NCBI GenBank assembly: GCA_028274465.1
Contig: CM051455.1
Span: forward strand, 127,197,462-127,261,461
Direction of reading: 5' to 3'
Length of the DNA stretch: 64,000 nucleotides
DNA from: Plantago ovata
Lineage: Eukaryota > Streptophyta > Magnoliopsida > Lamiales > Plantaginaceae
Made by a program: the position numbers and the translations under genes. This document shows, in pieces, positions 12,442 to 23,645 of the stretch; position 1 is the stretch's first letter, and each line of letters begins with the position of its first letter. The notes under the pieces are model-generated. The model saw only the letters and a program-made list of their open reading frames with translations, searched no databases and was not told the DNA's origin.

Positions 12442-12547
12442 TTATTGCATTTAAAAAATTATATTTTTATATTTTATTATATTGTAGGTGAATTAAATAA
12501 ATTAAAAGAAACATAAAAAAAAATTTATATAAAAAATCAGATTTAGA

Positions 12548-12760
12548 GACGGATGAGCTTATCCGTCTCTAAATTTAGAGACGGATAAGCTTATCCGTCG
12601 CTAAAGTGAAGAAACCATGGGCTGCCCGGTCAATGCTAAATTTGCGACGGATGAGCTTATCCGTCTCTAAATTTAGAGACGGATAAGCTTATCCGTCGCT
12701 AAAGTGAAGAAACCATGGGCTGCCCGGTCAATGCTAAATTTGCGACGGATAAATTTACCC
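12548..12760. repeat. 98-bp tandem repeat in CACTA subterminal region
   Basis: A unit starting gacggatgagcttatccgtc at 12548 repeats at 12646 essentially unchanged and then continues partially. Each unit contains inverted GACGGAT / ATCCGTC pairs plus the spacer 'gaaaccatgggctgcccggt'. It increases the number of probable transposase-binding sites at the right end. Confidence 0.85.
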
Positions 12761-13124
12761 GTCTCTAAATTTAGAGACAGAACAGCTCATCCGTCACTTT
12801 TTGGATTAGCGACGCCACTTTTCGTGACGTCCTATTTAGCAACGGGTCATCCGTCGCTAATGGTATATAGCGACGGATCGCTCCGTATAGCGACGGATGC
12901 CATCCGCCGCTAAATCCTGTTTTTCTTGTAGTGAAAGAAAAAGAGCTTGTTAAAGTTAGTCAAACGAAAACACAATAATAAATTCTTACTTTCTCTATCA
13001 GAGGTGGTGTCAGAGTGGTTATACGTCTTTAATATCTAATAAACTCATTTATATGTGAACAGAAAATTAGTTATGATCATTGGACTCTGTAGTACTCAAA
13101 ATTCGGGAAAAACTAATGTCATTG

Positions 13125-14620
13125 TTTTTTTTTGAAAATAGGAATTTCATTACTAAATTAGGAAATAGAGTTAGGTACAAACCGAATAAGAGGAATCATC
13201 CATACGCAAAATATTACACAACCAAACTGGGACATATCCCAGACAAAAGTATATGCTTGATCATCTAATATAGAAGCTTGTGAACACCAAATGTTCTTCT
13301 TCTTCCTACACTAGCCATGTGATCAGCAACCCCATTGCATTCTCTATATCCAAAACTCACTCGAACTGTTTGGAATCTTGCTAACTTCTCAAGGGTGCCC
13401 CTTAAGATTTCTTGATGCTCCACCCCTGTTGCTCTCTCCTTGTTAATGTAAGAAACCAATGCTTTTTAATCAGATTGAATGATGAGATTCTGACAAGTTA
13501 TACGATCACATAGCATGAGTTCCCAGTCTGAGTGCATAGAATTCAGTTAAACAGACATCCGTTCGGCCCAGAAACTGAGAACCTGCTACCATAAAATTTC
13601 CATCACTATCACGTATAATTGCTCCTGTACCAACCAGCCCTGTTTGTGGATCATAAGATCCATCAATGTTTTAAGACATACAAATCCTTGTGGAGGAGGT
13701 GTTCATTTACAGGCTACTGGCATCTTTACTTGTTTTACTTTGGAAGGGAAGGTGATTTCATGATCTTTAAACAGGTTTACTAACCTGTTCTTCATTTGGT
13801 TTGGCTCAACATTTTTATTTTGGAATATTTTTTCGTTTCTTGTCTGCCACACCAACCAACAAAGAATGATAAATTTATGTTGTAGTGCGTCATCAGAAGG
13901 TTGGAAGACAATTTGGTTAAAATCAGCATTTTGTGGAAACAAGGTTGATTGGGTCTCGGAGGGCTATTAATAATATTCTTGGAAAATAAGCTTTATGTTG
14001 TAGGTAGCCTATCCAAAACTACAAACCAAGCGAAGAACCTGATTCTAGGCAGTAGTTTAAGGCTCCAAGCTTTCTTCCAGGGCCATTGAGAACTTGTATG
14101 TACGTGTTGCTGTAATATTAGGTTGTAAGCACTTTTGATGGTGAATTTACCATCTTTTCTTTGGTTCCATATGATGGAATTTGTTGGTTAGGGATTGGAA
14201 TCCCTATTATTTCTTCAACTAGTTCACTGGAAACCAAGCTACTCAAGGCTGAATATTCCAAGCCTTATTTGAGATTACTTGATTTACAGTCAAGTTATGG
14301 TTATGTGGTGTAGTGGTATAATCCTGAAGTAATTTGTTATGACACCACATTTCTTCCCAAAACCTGATGTTGTTTCCATCTCCTAGTTTAATAGCTAAAC
14401 CAGAGATGAACACATCTTTTAATTTTACAAGATTCTTCCAACCAGCTGTGCTGAGGTTTGGAGGAAGTTTCTAAGACTGTAATGTATGGCTAATACTTAT
14501 TTTTGTAACCAAAGACCACAGGGAATTAGGAGAATGGAGTAAGTTCCACAAATATTTCATAAGGAAAGCTTGATTTAAAATATGAAGGTTTCTAACTCCT
14601 AATCCCCCCAAGTTTTTTTT
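13125..14620 (-). mobile_element. 5'-truncated LINE remnant (RT C-terminus, zinc-finger linker, RNase H)
   Basis: On the minus strand, around 14600-14500, it encodes LGGLGVRNLHILNQAFLMK-like sequence typical of the end of the LINE reverse transcriptase. At 13942-13703 comes the LVWQTRNEKIFQNK linker, and near 13459-13265 the RNase H tail (VSFGYRECNGVADHMAS). Multiple stops and shifts separate these blocks, so it is dead. The 3' end shows 'TAATGAAATTCCTATTTTC' followed by eight A on the minus strand, which is the LINE tail. The 5' boundary lies near a T-rich run at 14611-14620. Confidence 0.8.
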
Positions 14621-15286
14621 TACAAATAAGCGCCGATTTTACTCTACCTCTCTTTTGCCCTTGTTATTGTTATTAGAGCATTTGCATCACTTCCCTTTAA
14701 AAAAATGAGATTTTTGCTTGAATGCATACAAAACATACAAATATGAAATATCTACTACTACTTGTTATGCATTCGTATCTTGTACTACATGATTTCTTAA
14801 GTTGGGCAAAAGTGACGAATTGGTCGAATTTGTGTATGAAACCATCGATAATTTCCTGTATGACAACGATGTTTGGCATCAAAAACTTTTGATATTGATA
14901 TTTGGTACAGTCGTATTGATGATATTGATTTATATTAAATATTCCACAGAAAGATAATTAGAGATTCTTATTCCATAAAAAACGTTGCACAATTTTTTAC
15001 CACATATCAAGGCTGCCATATGTCGAAGTAACAGTGATGTGCATAGTTCCACGATTAGAAGTGCACATCACAAACTGAAAGTTCTATTGGGAAAACTAAT
15101 ATGTGGACAATAAGCAGAAGAATAACAAACAATCCAGGAAGTTTTGTATTCAGTAAATGCAAGTGACATGTACCACGCGAGAGCAAGAGCACTTCTCAAA
15201 CAATAGAGTTCTTATGCTCGAAGAATTGCAAGTGATGACATTATAACGGTATAACCCAGCAAAACTCGAGTATGTGTATTCTAATC
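14621..15286. other. Intergenic, 3' side of the plastid protein gene
   Basis: AT-rich with no convincing coding or RNA gene. The last 100-200 bp probably contain the 3' untranslated region of the minus-strand gene ending at 15287. Confidence 0.4.
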
Positions 15287-17200
15287 TCAAATGTAAAACT
15301 CCTCGGTATCTGCTTCAACTGGCTCCTCAGAGAGTTGTTTCTTGCCGCCTCTCAACCGGGTTGACACATTGTCAATGGCGGAGTTGAGTTGGTTTATTCT
15401 TTCACTCAAACTCTCCCTCGTTTTCTGTTCATAAATCAGGAATGGAAACAAGAAAGTAATGAGAAAAATAGCCAGCTCGGATCTCAAATTCATTGTATAC
15501 CAAGTTTACGTGCAGAAGTTGTGAAACTCACAGAACAGTACCTCTAAGCCTTCATCATAGTAAGCCTTCACCGGATTTTTCTGTTCACATGTAAAGAATG
15601 ACAAAAGGAAAAATAATCAGAGATAAACATAGTCAACTCAAGTCCCAAAATTTCGAGTTCAAATTCATTATTTGCCAATCCAAAAAGCTGTAAAGGTCAG
15701 AGAGGTACCGCTAAGCCTTGATCATAGTACGGTGGTAATCTGGCCTTCTTAAAGCCATGTTCATTTTCATCCAGCAGAGATTTTCTGATCTAATAATAAT
15801 ACAGCAAACAAAGGGGTAATTAGATATACAAGTTAACTCAAGCACATGACATTAATAATGTGTATGCAAGCAATTTCTCAGCATGTGCTTCCAATGAACT
15901 TGATCATTGATCAACACTTTCCAGCATAACTTCCTGTCCTTACTCCATCCATGTCTTGTATCACCTACTTTGATTACAGAATCTATGTTTTGACAAAACT
16001 TTGTATTTCTTTACTCCGTTTTTTTTTAAAGAGTATGGCTGCAGTAGTGTGCTCATCTAGTCAGCAATATTGTATTATCTTAGTAAGCTAATGCCCAAGT
16101 AATCCAACTAAGCTACTGCCTATAACATGAAGATCAAATTATTGAATTTGAAAAAAGACAACTTAACTGGGTAATAATACCAAAAACAATTGTGAAACCA
16201 CCCCACTACTCGTACCCATGGAAAAGAATCTTAATTTTGGCATGTGTTTAGAATTCTTAAAAAGCCAAAGCCTCCAGATTTTTTTCTCAACAACTTGCAG
16301 TATTTTGGAAATAAAAAATAAAAAAAAGAGTTTCTGGAAGTTCCATGTTGATTTGATCTCAGGGAAATAAATTTGAGGCATTTAGGGGTTCCCTTTTTCC
16401 CGCCAGATTATGGCTGTGCCAGAGTTTTCAAACAACCACTTACCGAGGAAATTGTACAAACTTTGGAGCTAAAAGTGCCACAAAAATAAGAAATGTCCAT
16501 GGTTTACTCATCTTCAGGAGTCCTAAGCAATAAGCATGTACAAAATGGAAGGGGCAAGAAAAATAAAATAACTGTGTCAAGAATTAATCGTTTGTTATGT
16601 ATTTATGTTACAGCTGAGATAGCAATTATGCAATCATTTTAACTATGGATCTTTCGAATGAGCTTCCAGTTTTCACTTTTCACTTATAGATTGCTATCTG
16701 CAGATAAGATACTCCAGGTCTACAAACATTGGTTCAACTAAGCAAGCATGCATGATGCTTAACCGGAACAACTTAAGGCAGGTTTCGGCAGATAAACCTA
16801 TGGATAGCATCAACTAGTATCTGTGACACAAGAATTTTCCATACTGTCTGATTATTTGAATTAGCTGAACTTACAATCCAAGTTAACTTGATCCGATTCT
16901 TACCCATGTAATAATACATCAATTATCTCCTTTTAATTTCTAGATCAGTCTTTCAACCATATACAAGTCATGAAGAAATCACACATCCAAACTAAAATAC
17001 ATGACTGAGTCAGGTCTAATTCAAATTCAGGACAGGTTTGATTGAGAGAAAACCCTCATTTGAAATACACTTAATTTCAAAGTCACACTAGCTCCACCTT
17101 TTTTATCAACAAAAACTTGCAGACAACCTTTATTACCATTTCATTGCATGACAGATTAATGGACAGAAACCGTAATCGAAACCTCTACATAGTGAAAACA

Positions 17201-17297
<97 letters not shown>

Positions 17298-19305
17298 TTA
17301 AATTTTAAACAAAAAACGAAGAAGAAGAAAACTTCTGACAAATTTTGCCAAGTTCAGAACAACATTTATGATTTGGCATGAGCAAAGCAAACAGATAATG
17401 GTTGTGCTTGTGACTTCAGAAGTATAAAAGAGAGAAAAAATAAAGGAACTAGTACAATAAAGACAGGCACTTTACTTTAACCCCTGATATTTACAAAATG
17501 TGACGTGACAAAGTTACTATATAAAACAAATCTACTAGCATAACTAAGTCAGTTCGATATGTTTCTTAGTCCCTCAGCACCTTCATTACACTTCCACAAG
17601 TGGATGTCTGATTTCCTTATTTTGGTTTTTCCAGAAAAATATAGAATAATGTTTGATATCTATCTATATAGTGTAGTGTGTCATGCTACGAATAATTAAA
17701 AATGAGAATGTTATTTTGTTTTAAAGGGATTCGATTTATTTTGAATCTTGTACAGGAGCTATCAAAAGAGTGTGCAGGTACTAAAAATGTAAGAATATGG
17801 ACAGACTTGGACAAAATTGAAGTTTAAATGAGTAGCCAAACTCACCTGTGGAGCTAAAATATAACCAAGTGTGCCGAATATTGCACCCCCAAGGAGGAAA
17901 CCAGCTACAAAATCAGAATCACTTCCGCTGCGATCACTGTATTTAAGATCAAGAAGCAACTCATCAATCAAACAGAAAAATTCATGTTGATAGTAAGTAA
18001 TAACATATCCAGTTTAGATGCCATAATTATCAAATTCAATCTTAGTGATCTAATCCCCCTAGCATCTAGCCAAATAAGAAAAAATTTCATCAATGGGCTA
18101 TCAATCTTTCAGGAACTAATAGTTCTATCAGAAATGTTGCATGTATAAAAAGCAACTAAACGAAGGCAGAAAAAGAAGCCATTGAAATCCAAATCAGCCA
18201 AACGTCCTACTTTCATAGCTCAGGGGAAAAGAAATGATATAGTATAAAAAATCCAAACAGTTATACCTTAAAACTACCAAATTAAGACAAGAACCCAAAA
18301 ACCAGGTAGTCACTTTTTACTGTCAAATATTTGAAAACCAGACCCAATGAGTCGAACGTCATTTTAAATGCTGATCGTGAAGTGGCATACTATATAATGC
18401 AAAGCCGCAGTTGAGAAATCTAGATGGGGTTTGAGAAATTCCACAGTTTTGAATATGACCAGAAGATATCAAACCAAGTTGCAACAGCCACAAGAATGCA
18501 TATCCACATGGGTTTTAGAAGCATAAAGTCCAACAAAAGACACTATTACCATTCACAGTGAGATAATCATCACATGGAAGTCGTACTCAAGCAGGTTCTA
18601 TATTAAGCAATATCCATTCGAATTTTACGTGCACACACATTGCAACTTCTAGAATCATGGTGTCATCATCTTTCACAAATGAAAATAAACAAGGCAAGTT
18701 AAAGAGGACAAACTTATTAGATACTAGTACTGAAGTAATTGTCACTTCCCATTATAGTAAGTATTACAAACGTACTCATCAGAACATATGTATGAAATTG
18801 CATCTAATTCATTTGTATTTGCATTCAATAGCCACAACTACTTAACAACAACAAATTTTAAACAACATATAAAGCAACAATCCCCAATTGATTCGAGAAA
18901 ATAAAAAAAAAAAAGTAGAATTGTACAGAAGAAAACAACATACTCATACTCAGCACGAACAGATAAGTTCCGGTTGGATCGAGAGCTATTGATCTTCATG
19001 ACCGGTGCCTTGAGAAACTTTCCGGACAGTCCGTTCTTATTGACATGATTCACTCCTACTCCTGATAAATAATAAGACAGAATAATGATGAAGAAGTAAG
19101 ATCAACTCAATAATAATAAAGTGTTAATTGAATTGAATTGAATTGAATTGATCCAATCGATTCAAATACTAACCTAGCAATTCGACAAATAGCTAGTTAA
19201 TCAGTGTTACCAAGTTATATGACAAAGTCGTAGATAGATATTTGCGTAAATCAGTGAAACTGTGAAAGTACCTGAAGCGGAAACATGAACTACTGAGGTC
19301 GCCAT
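15287..19305 (-). CDS. Plastid inner-envelope type membrane protein, 166 residues
   Basis: Minus-strand exons are 19305-19272, 19061-18944, 17936-17846, 15789-15709, 15580-15542 and 15424-15287. Phases close exactly (501 nt). The N terminus MATSVVHVSASGVGVNHVN is rich in Ser, Thr and basic residues with few acids until about residue 45, like a plastid transit peptide. A glycine-rich hydrophobic segment (FVAGFLLGGAIFGTLGYILA) around residues 58-80 is a likely single membrane span. The C-terminal half (KTRESLSERINQLNSAIDNV, then STRLRGG) is a predicted coiled coil with an acidic tail. Small plant proteins of this layout, such as Arabidopsis At1g42960, are reported from the chloroplast inner envelope; function is unknown. 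Exons 4 and 5 both end in a YYD(Q/E)GL peptide, suggesting exon duplication. Confidence 0.82.
17202..17295. repeat. AAT trinucleotide microsatellite, about 31 units
   Basis: An uninterrupted (AAT)n tract lies in intron 3 of the plastid protein gene. The exact unit number is uncertain because long microsatellites are error-prone. It produces long meaningless poly-Asn and poly-Ile frames. Confidence 0.95.
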
Positions 19306-20879
19306 GGAAATGGGAGAGATGAGGTGCCGGAGAAACCAATAAAGCTGCCTGGAGATAATAATAATAGTAGTAGGTGCTGGTAATTTTTAAATCAGTAGTA
19401 TTAGGAACCGATTTAGGGGTGTTTATCACTTTATGTAACCCGGATTCGGATAAAACCCATACATCCCCAAACATTCTAAATTAGGAAACGCTAATACTTC
19501 TCTGTTCAAGCGCGCTCTTTTACGCTTGGATACTGAAAATCGCGCTCACGGGGCCAAACAAGCACTAAAACGCTGTAATGTAGTTTTTGTTTGTTTGCAA
19601 AATGAGGTATTTAAAACGTAATTCGTTCATGCTATGGTGTTCAAAGTTTTTAGAAAATGGTCTCTCGAAATACAACTCCAATGAGTGTGTATATTAGCAC
19701 TAAAAATACTATATTCTCGGTGGACTACAACAATATGGAAGATCAGGCTTTTTCTAAAGAAGGGGAAAGCAGATTTTTGTATGTTCTAGAAAGGGAATTA
19801 TATAGAGGCCAAGTGGTGCGAACGAACCGGCACGAAGTGAAAGATCACAACCTTTAGACGGAAAGAGACAAATTTTCGATTGAATTTTCAAGTATTTAAA
19901 GTACTGATAAGGATCGACTTATTTAAAGAGATAAGGACACTACAACAATCCAAATAGGGGTAGGATTCATTCCAGACTGTAGGGATCTTGGCATCTGTGA
20001 TAATTCGTCATGGATTAGTTTGTTATAGAGCGCACGAAAAAGGCGTCCTCCAACGGTTGTTGGCTCTGAAAGGATGGTGAGATCGTCATTGGTGACAAAA
20101 GAAGCAAGAGCATTCATATTGAACAAGACGAGAGAATCAAGAAGAGATTTTAGAGAATATTTCTGTGTATTAATCATAAAACGTAAAGAAAAAAATGACT
20201 ATAGTAGAGCTTATATAGTAGCTCAGACCTGACACAACTAGACTTCTAAAGACACAACTGACCGATAAGAAAGTAACATAATGGCATGCAATGCCTAAAA
20301 TAAAGGGATTATGATTTAGTTGGATAGCGATAAAAGATCTCATCCAACGTCAAGCTTATCCATGCAAACTCGTAAACCAACTGAATAACTAAATAACCTA
20401 ATTATCTTATTTGATTATTAATAAAATTTTATCATTTTCAAAAAGATTATAAAAGAAAATTAAAATTAGAAAATACAATTTTCACATTATATATTAAAAT
20501 GGTGTAACATTTGAGTGGATAGTGTCGGACTTGCATAAAACCCTCCCTTTGCCGTTTTGGAACCAAACGAATGTGCGTTCGTTAAATATTGATACATGGT
20601 ATTGCACTCTCAACCTATTCGTACAACTGTTTTTTTTTCCCCACATGTCCTAGATACATGTGTGATACTCGTAAACGAAGGTGAACAAGATTGGCATAAT
20701 ACTATTGCCTCTTTCTTACATAAAAAAAAAAAAGGATTGTCATAATACTACACTCAAGAATTATAGTGATAATAATAGGTCCTCTTAAAACAACAACAAA
20801 GGGTCATAAAACTATAACGAAGCATGTGCAAGAATAAAATCGCAAATATTTCATTAGAAAAAGAAAAAAAAAAATCATC
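19306..20879. other. Intergenic, with a possible LTR-like promoter segment
   Basis: Just upstream of the plastid gene is ordinary promoter-side sequence. On the minus strand near 20210 there is a TATATAAGCTC motif, followed 40-290 bp downstream by an open frame (20177-19923, 84 residues). The arrangement resembles an LTR or retroelement leader, but I find no matching inverted termini or target duplication and do not call it an element. No other gene was seen. Confidence 0.35.
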
Positions 20880-21240
20880 CAGTCTTAAATGCATAACATC
20901 TACTCTTATAAAAATAACATGACATCTTACAACCATATTATCCAATTTTAAAAGAATACAATTCAGTCTTAAAACCATGCCATACCATCCTGCAGTCTTA
21001 ACATCATACCGTTCAGTCTTAAAATCATAACATATACTCTTAAAAAACCATAACATGACATCTTACAACCATATCATCCAGTCTTAAAACCATATCATCC
21101 AGTTTTAATACCATACCATCTACTCTTAAAAAACCATAAATGACATCTTACAACTATATCATCCAGTCTTAAATGCATACCATCATGTCTTAAAATCATA
21201 CTATCCAATATTAAAAGCATACCGATACAATAAGCTCTGT
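20880..21240. repeat. Degenerate minisatellite of about 20-24 bp units
   Basis: The pattern 'cagtcttaaaaccataccatc' recurs about a dozen times with substitutions and length changes, interspersed with 'catgacatcttacaaccatat' variants. The tract is strand-asymmetric and lacks coding potential. Confidence 0.85.
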
Positions 21241-22538
21241 AATTTTCTAAAAAACAAGGTCTAAACTCCAGCAGAAGCAAAAGCGAAGATCAGAATACAC
21301 AAGTCATTGATTTCGTTAATATAAAAAACTTTTCACGAGGTCAACTCATCTCAACATACAACTAAATTTCACCCTACAATACATACCATTCAATTCTAAA
21401 AGCATATGGACTACCATTGAGTCTTAATATAGCCAACTTAGATACAAGCCCTACCCAACCCAATTCATCATAAACATTTTCGTATGAAAATTAAGCTGGA
21501 AGATCATTATGAATTTGCAATTAACAGGTACTCCCTCCGTTTTTTATAGCCCCCCCCCCCCCCAAAAAAAAAAATAAAAAAACAAATACTATATTTTGGA
21601 TGAAATTGAAAAACTTGTGTTAAAAACCAACAATCTCATGACTCCTAAAAATTCATTGGAACCCGCGAAAATGGAATCCTAATTTTGGAACTCCCTAAAA
21701 AACTTCTTACAAATGGGTACTCGTCATGTAACACTTTGTATCTCTTCACTATCTATGTGGCACCACATATATTTTCCATGTGGTATTTTTTTACCACTAA
21801 ATTATAAAATAGGAGACCTCTAACTATTATACTTGAATTTAATATCCTAAATAATTATAAGGGACTACATAGAAGAAATATTTATATAAAAATATTATAA
21901 GTATTATGTAAAAATGCTCTAAAAAGTTTTCTATCAAATTAGTGAATACTTATTTACAAATTGGTGAAACTTTTAATTTTAGTAGTAATTAGGGTTAACT
22001 ATGTTCCTAGCTAAATCTTCTTAACTAACCTTTATATCACATATCTTATGTAGTAAAATTAAGATTAAATTTTAACAAGCATCACTCCTCACATATAGCC
22101 GTATCTTACTTGTTACAATTGTTGCGGCCGGGAGTCCGATGATACTTGAATTTTGGGAATTGGACATGTTACTTGAAACTCTCCGCCAATTACTCGATAT
22201 TTGTCAATTGATGATGCTACTTGTTGTGTTGGTGATTATCAATTGGTGATGCTTGAAAGTTTGGTGTGTTGAATCACCAGGTCGAAGGATGCTTGAGTTT
22301 GGGGTTGAAATTTGGAATTTGATGCTTGGAAAATTACCTTTTTTTAGGCCGTACAAAGATGTTGGTAGTTTGGATCATCATTAGAGATATGATACTTGGT
22401 AAATAAGTTTGATAATGAAAATAACGTAATTTAAGAATCTGATTCATAGATTGTAACAAATTATCCAGTAGAAAATAATAAAAAATTACTGAATCGAAAG
22501 ACGATCTACCAAGTTTAGTAGACGGAGCATCATTTCTA
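21241..22538. other. Intergenic AT-rich DNA with a Stowaway-like terminus and a C14 run
   Basis: The sequence 'tactccctccgttttttatag' at about 21532 resembles the terminal repeat of Stowaway-type MITEs, but I found no matching partner end. A run of 14 C at 21550-21563 follows directly, then an A run. From 22130 to 22330 there is a loose repeat of 'gatgcttgaa..tttgg' phrases. No gene was identified. Confidence 0.4.
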
Positions 22539-22542
22539 GCAG

Positions 22543-22770
22543 CTCCATTGTTGGTCCGAACATGCGAAGAATGGGAGGACGAGAGCAAAACCGGTGTGGT
22601 ATCCGGCGTCACGTGGCTCACTGCTCCACTGGCGAGTTTTCTCCATTTGCTTCCTACCAACTCCATTGTTGGTTCGAACAGGTTGGGAGAACGAGAACAG
22701 ATGCGGCGTGATATCCGGTGCCCCTGGCTCGCTGTTCAACGGGCGAGTTTTTTCCATTTGCCGTTGTGGA
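22543..22770. repeat. Diverged 118-bp tandem duplication
   Basis: Two copies begin with ctccattgttggtYcgaaca at 22543 and 22661. Both continue through a 'gggagRacgagaRcaRa' block, a 'gtgRtatccggYg' block and a 'ggcgagttttYtccatttgc' block. They differ by roughly a fifth of positions. Both strands are open over much of the region, but no family is recognisable. It could be a remnant of the 5' part of a gene. Confidence 0.7.
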
Positions 22771-23645
22771 TCAGTGTATGAGAGAGGTGGTAAGTGGTGG
22801 CGAAAGAAAGACGTGGTCAGACCTAAAATCTAGAAAGATTGTAGAGAGAGCAAGAGAAATTGTGAAATGGTTAAATTTAAGAAGCTTTTATCTATTTATA
22901 TTAAAACCAATTGACCGAATTTTATTACGTCTGTTATATACGTCTGTTATATAATGTACTGTACAAAATACTTGGATAGCAATATGTGGAGTATGTTCCG
23001 TTTGAAAAATGAATAATGTTTTTCGGGACACTTGAAAATAAAATTCACTAAAATTTATGATACGTCTGGACTCTGGAGTATTATCTCACACCATACTTTT
23101 CGACATTAATAACATCATATCTAAATCCAAACACATAACATAATACTTTTTAAAAAAAAAACCATATTTCACTAAACCTTTTTTACACAAGTATTTGAAA
23201 AATCGTCTTTTGTTCCATATATAAATAATATAAAACTCGGCTAAATATAGGCCCGACACAACTTTTCCATTACCTCCCCCAAGTACCTCCAAGAGAAACA
23301 CTGATCCCAGTATCTCTGGTCACGTCATCATGTTTCCCGCTCAAATATCAGAACCATTCCAACATCGCATGCTAAGGATACCCAAGTTCAAAAAGTTGAA
23401 AGAAGGGAATCAAGTTAATATGCTAAGCAAAAAGGCTTCTTATAGCATTAAAAACTATCCTGGCTATATCCTCTAATATATACAAATAGCCGTTTAACTA
23501 GCAAAGTAAAGGGGGAGGGGGATGTGACCTAGTGCAGGATCGTAGATCAATCTGTGTCTATGAACACATGATTGGGTTCTACCAAGTCTTGTAGGAACAT
23601 CGATGCACATGATCCCCTGTATAATGCTTATATTATATAGGACCT

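Larger units (their letters stand above)
10766..12933 (+). mobile_element. Non-autonomous CACTA transposon carrying captured host sequence
   Basis: The ends are CACTACAAGAAAAC at 10766 and TTTTTCTTGTAGTG at 12933, the standard terminal inverted repeat of plant En/Spm (CACTA) elements. Both subterminal regions are packed with GCGACGGATNN / ATCCGTCGC blocks in both orientations, the usual transposase-binding arrays. The flanking triplets are caa and aaa, so the 3-bp duplication is imperfect. There is no transposase. The interior instead carries a leader-like exon (about 11221-11398) with a GT donor, an intron, a PRPP synthetase exon and a tRNA-Pro-like sequence, described separately. This is a Pack-type derivative. 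Confidence 0.88.

Noticed and set aside
17117..17341. Long poly-Asn and poly-Ile reading frames
   Set aside because: They are translations of the AAT microsatellite in an intron, not genes.
19923..20177. 84-codon minus-strand frame after a TATA-like motif
   Set aside because: It may be a retroelement leader, but no matching LTR ends or target duplication were found and the peptide is unrecognised.
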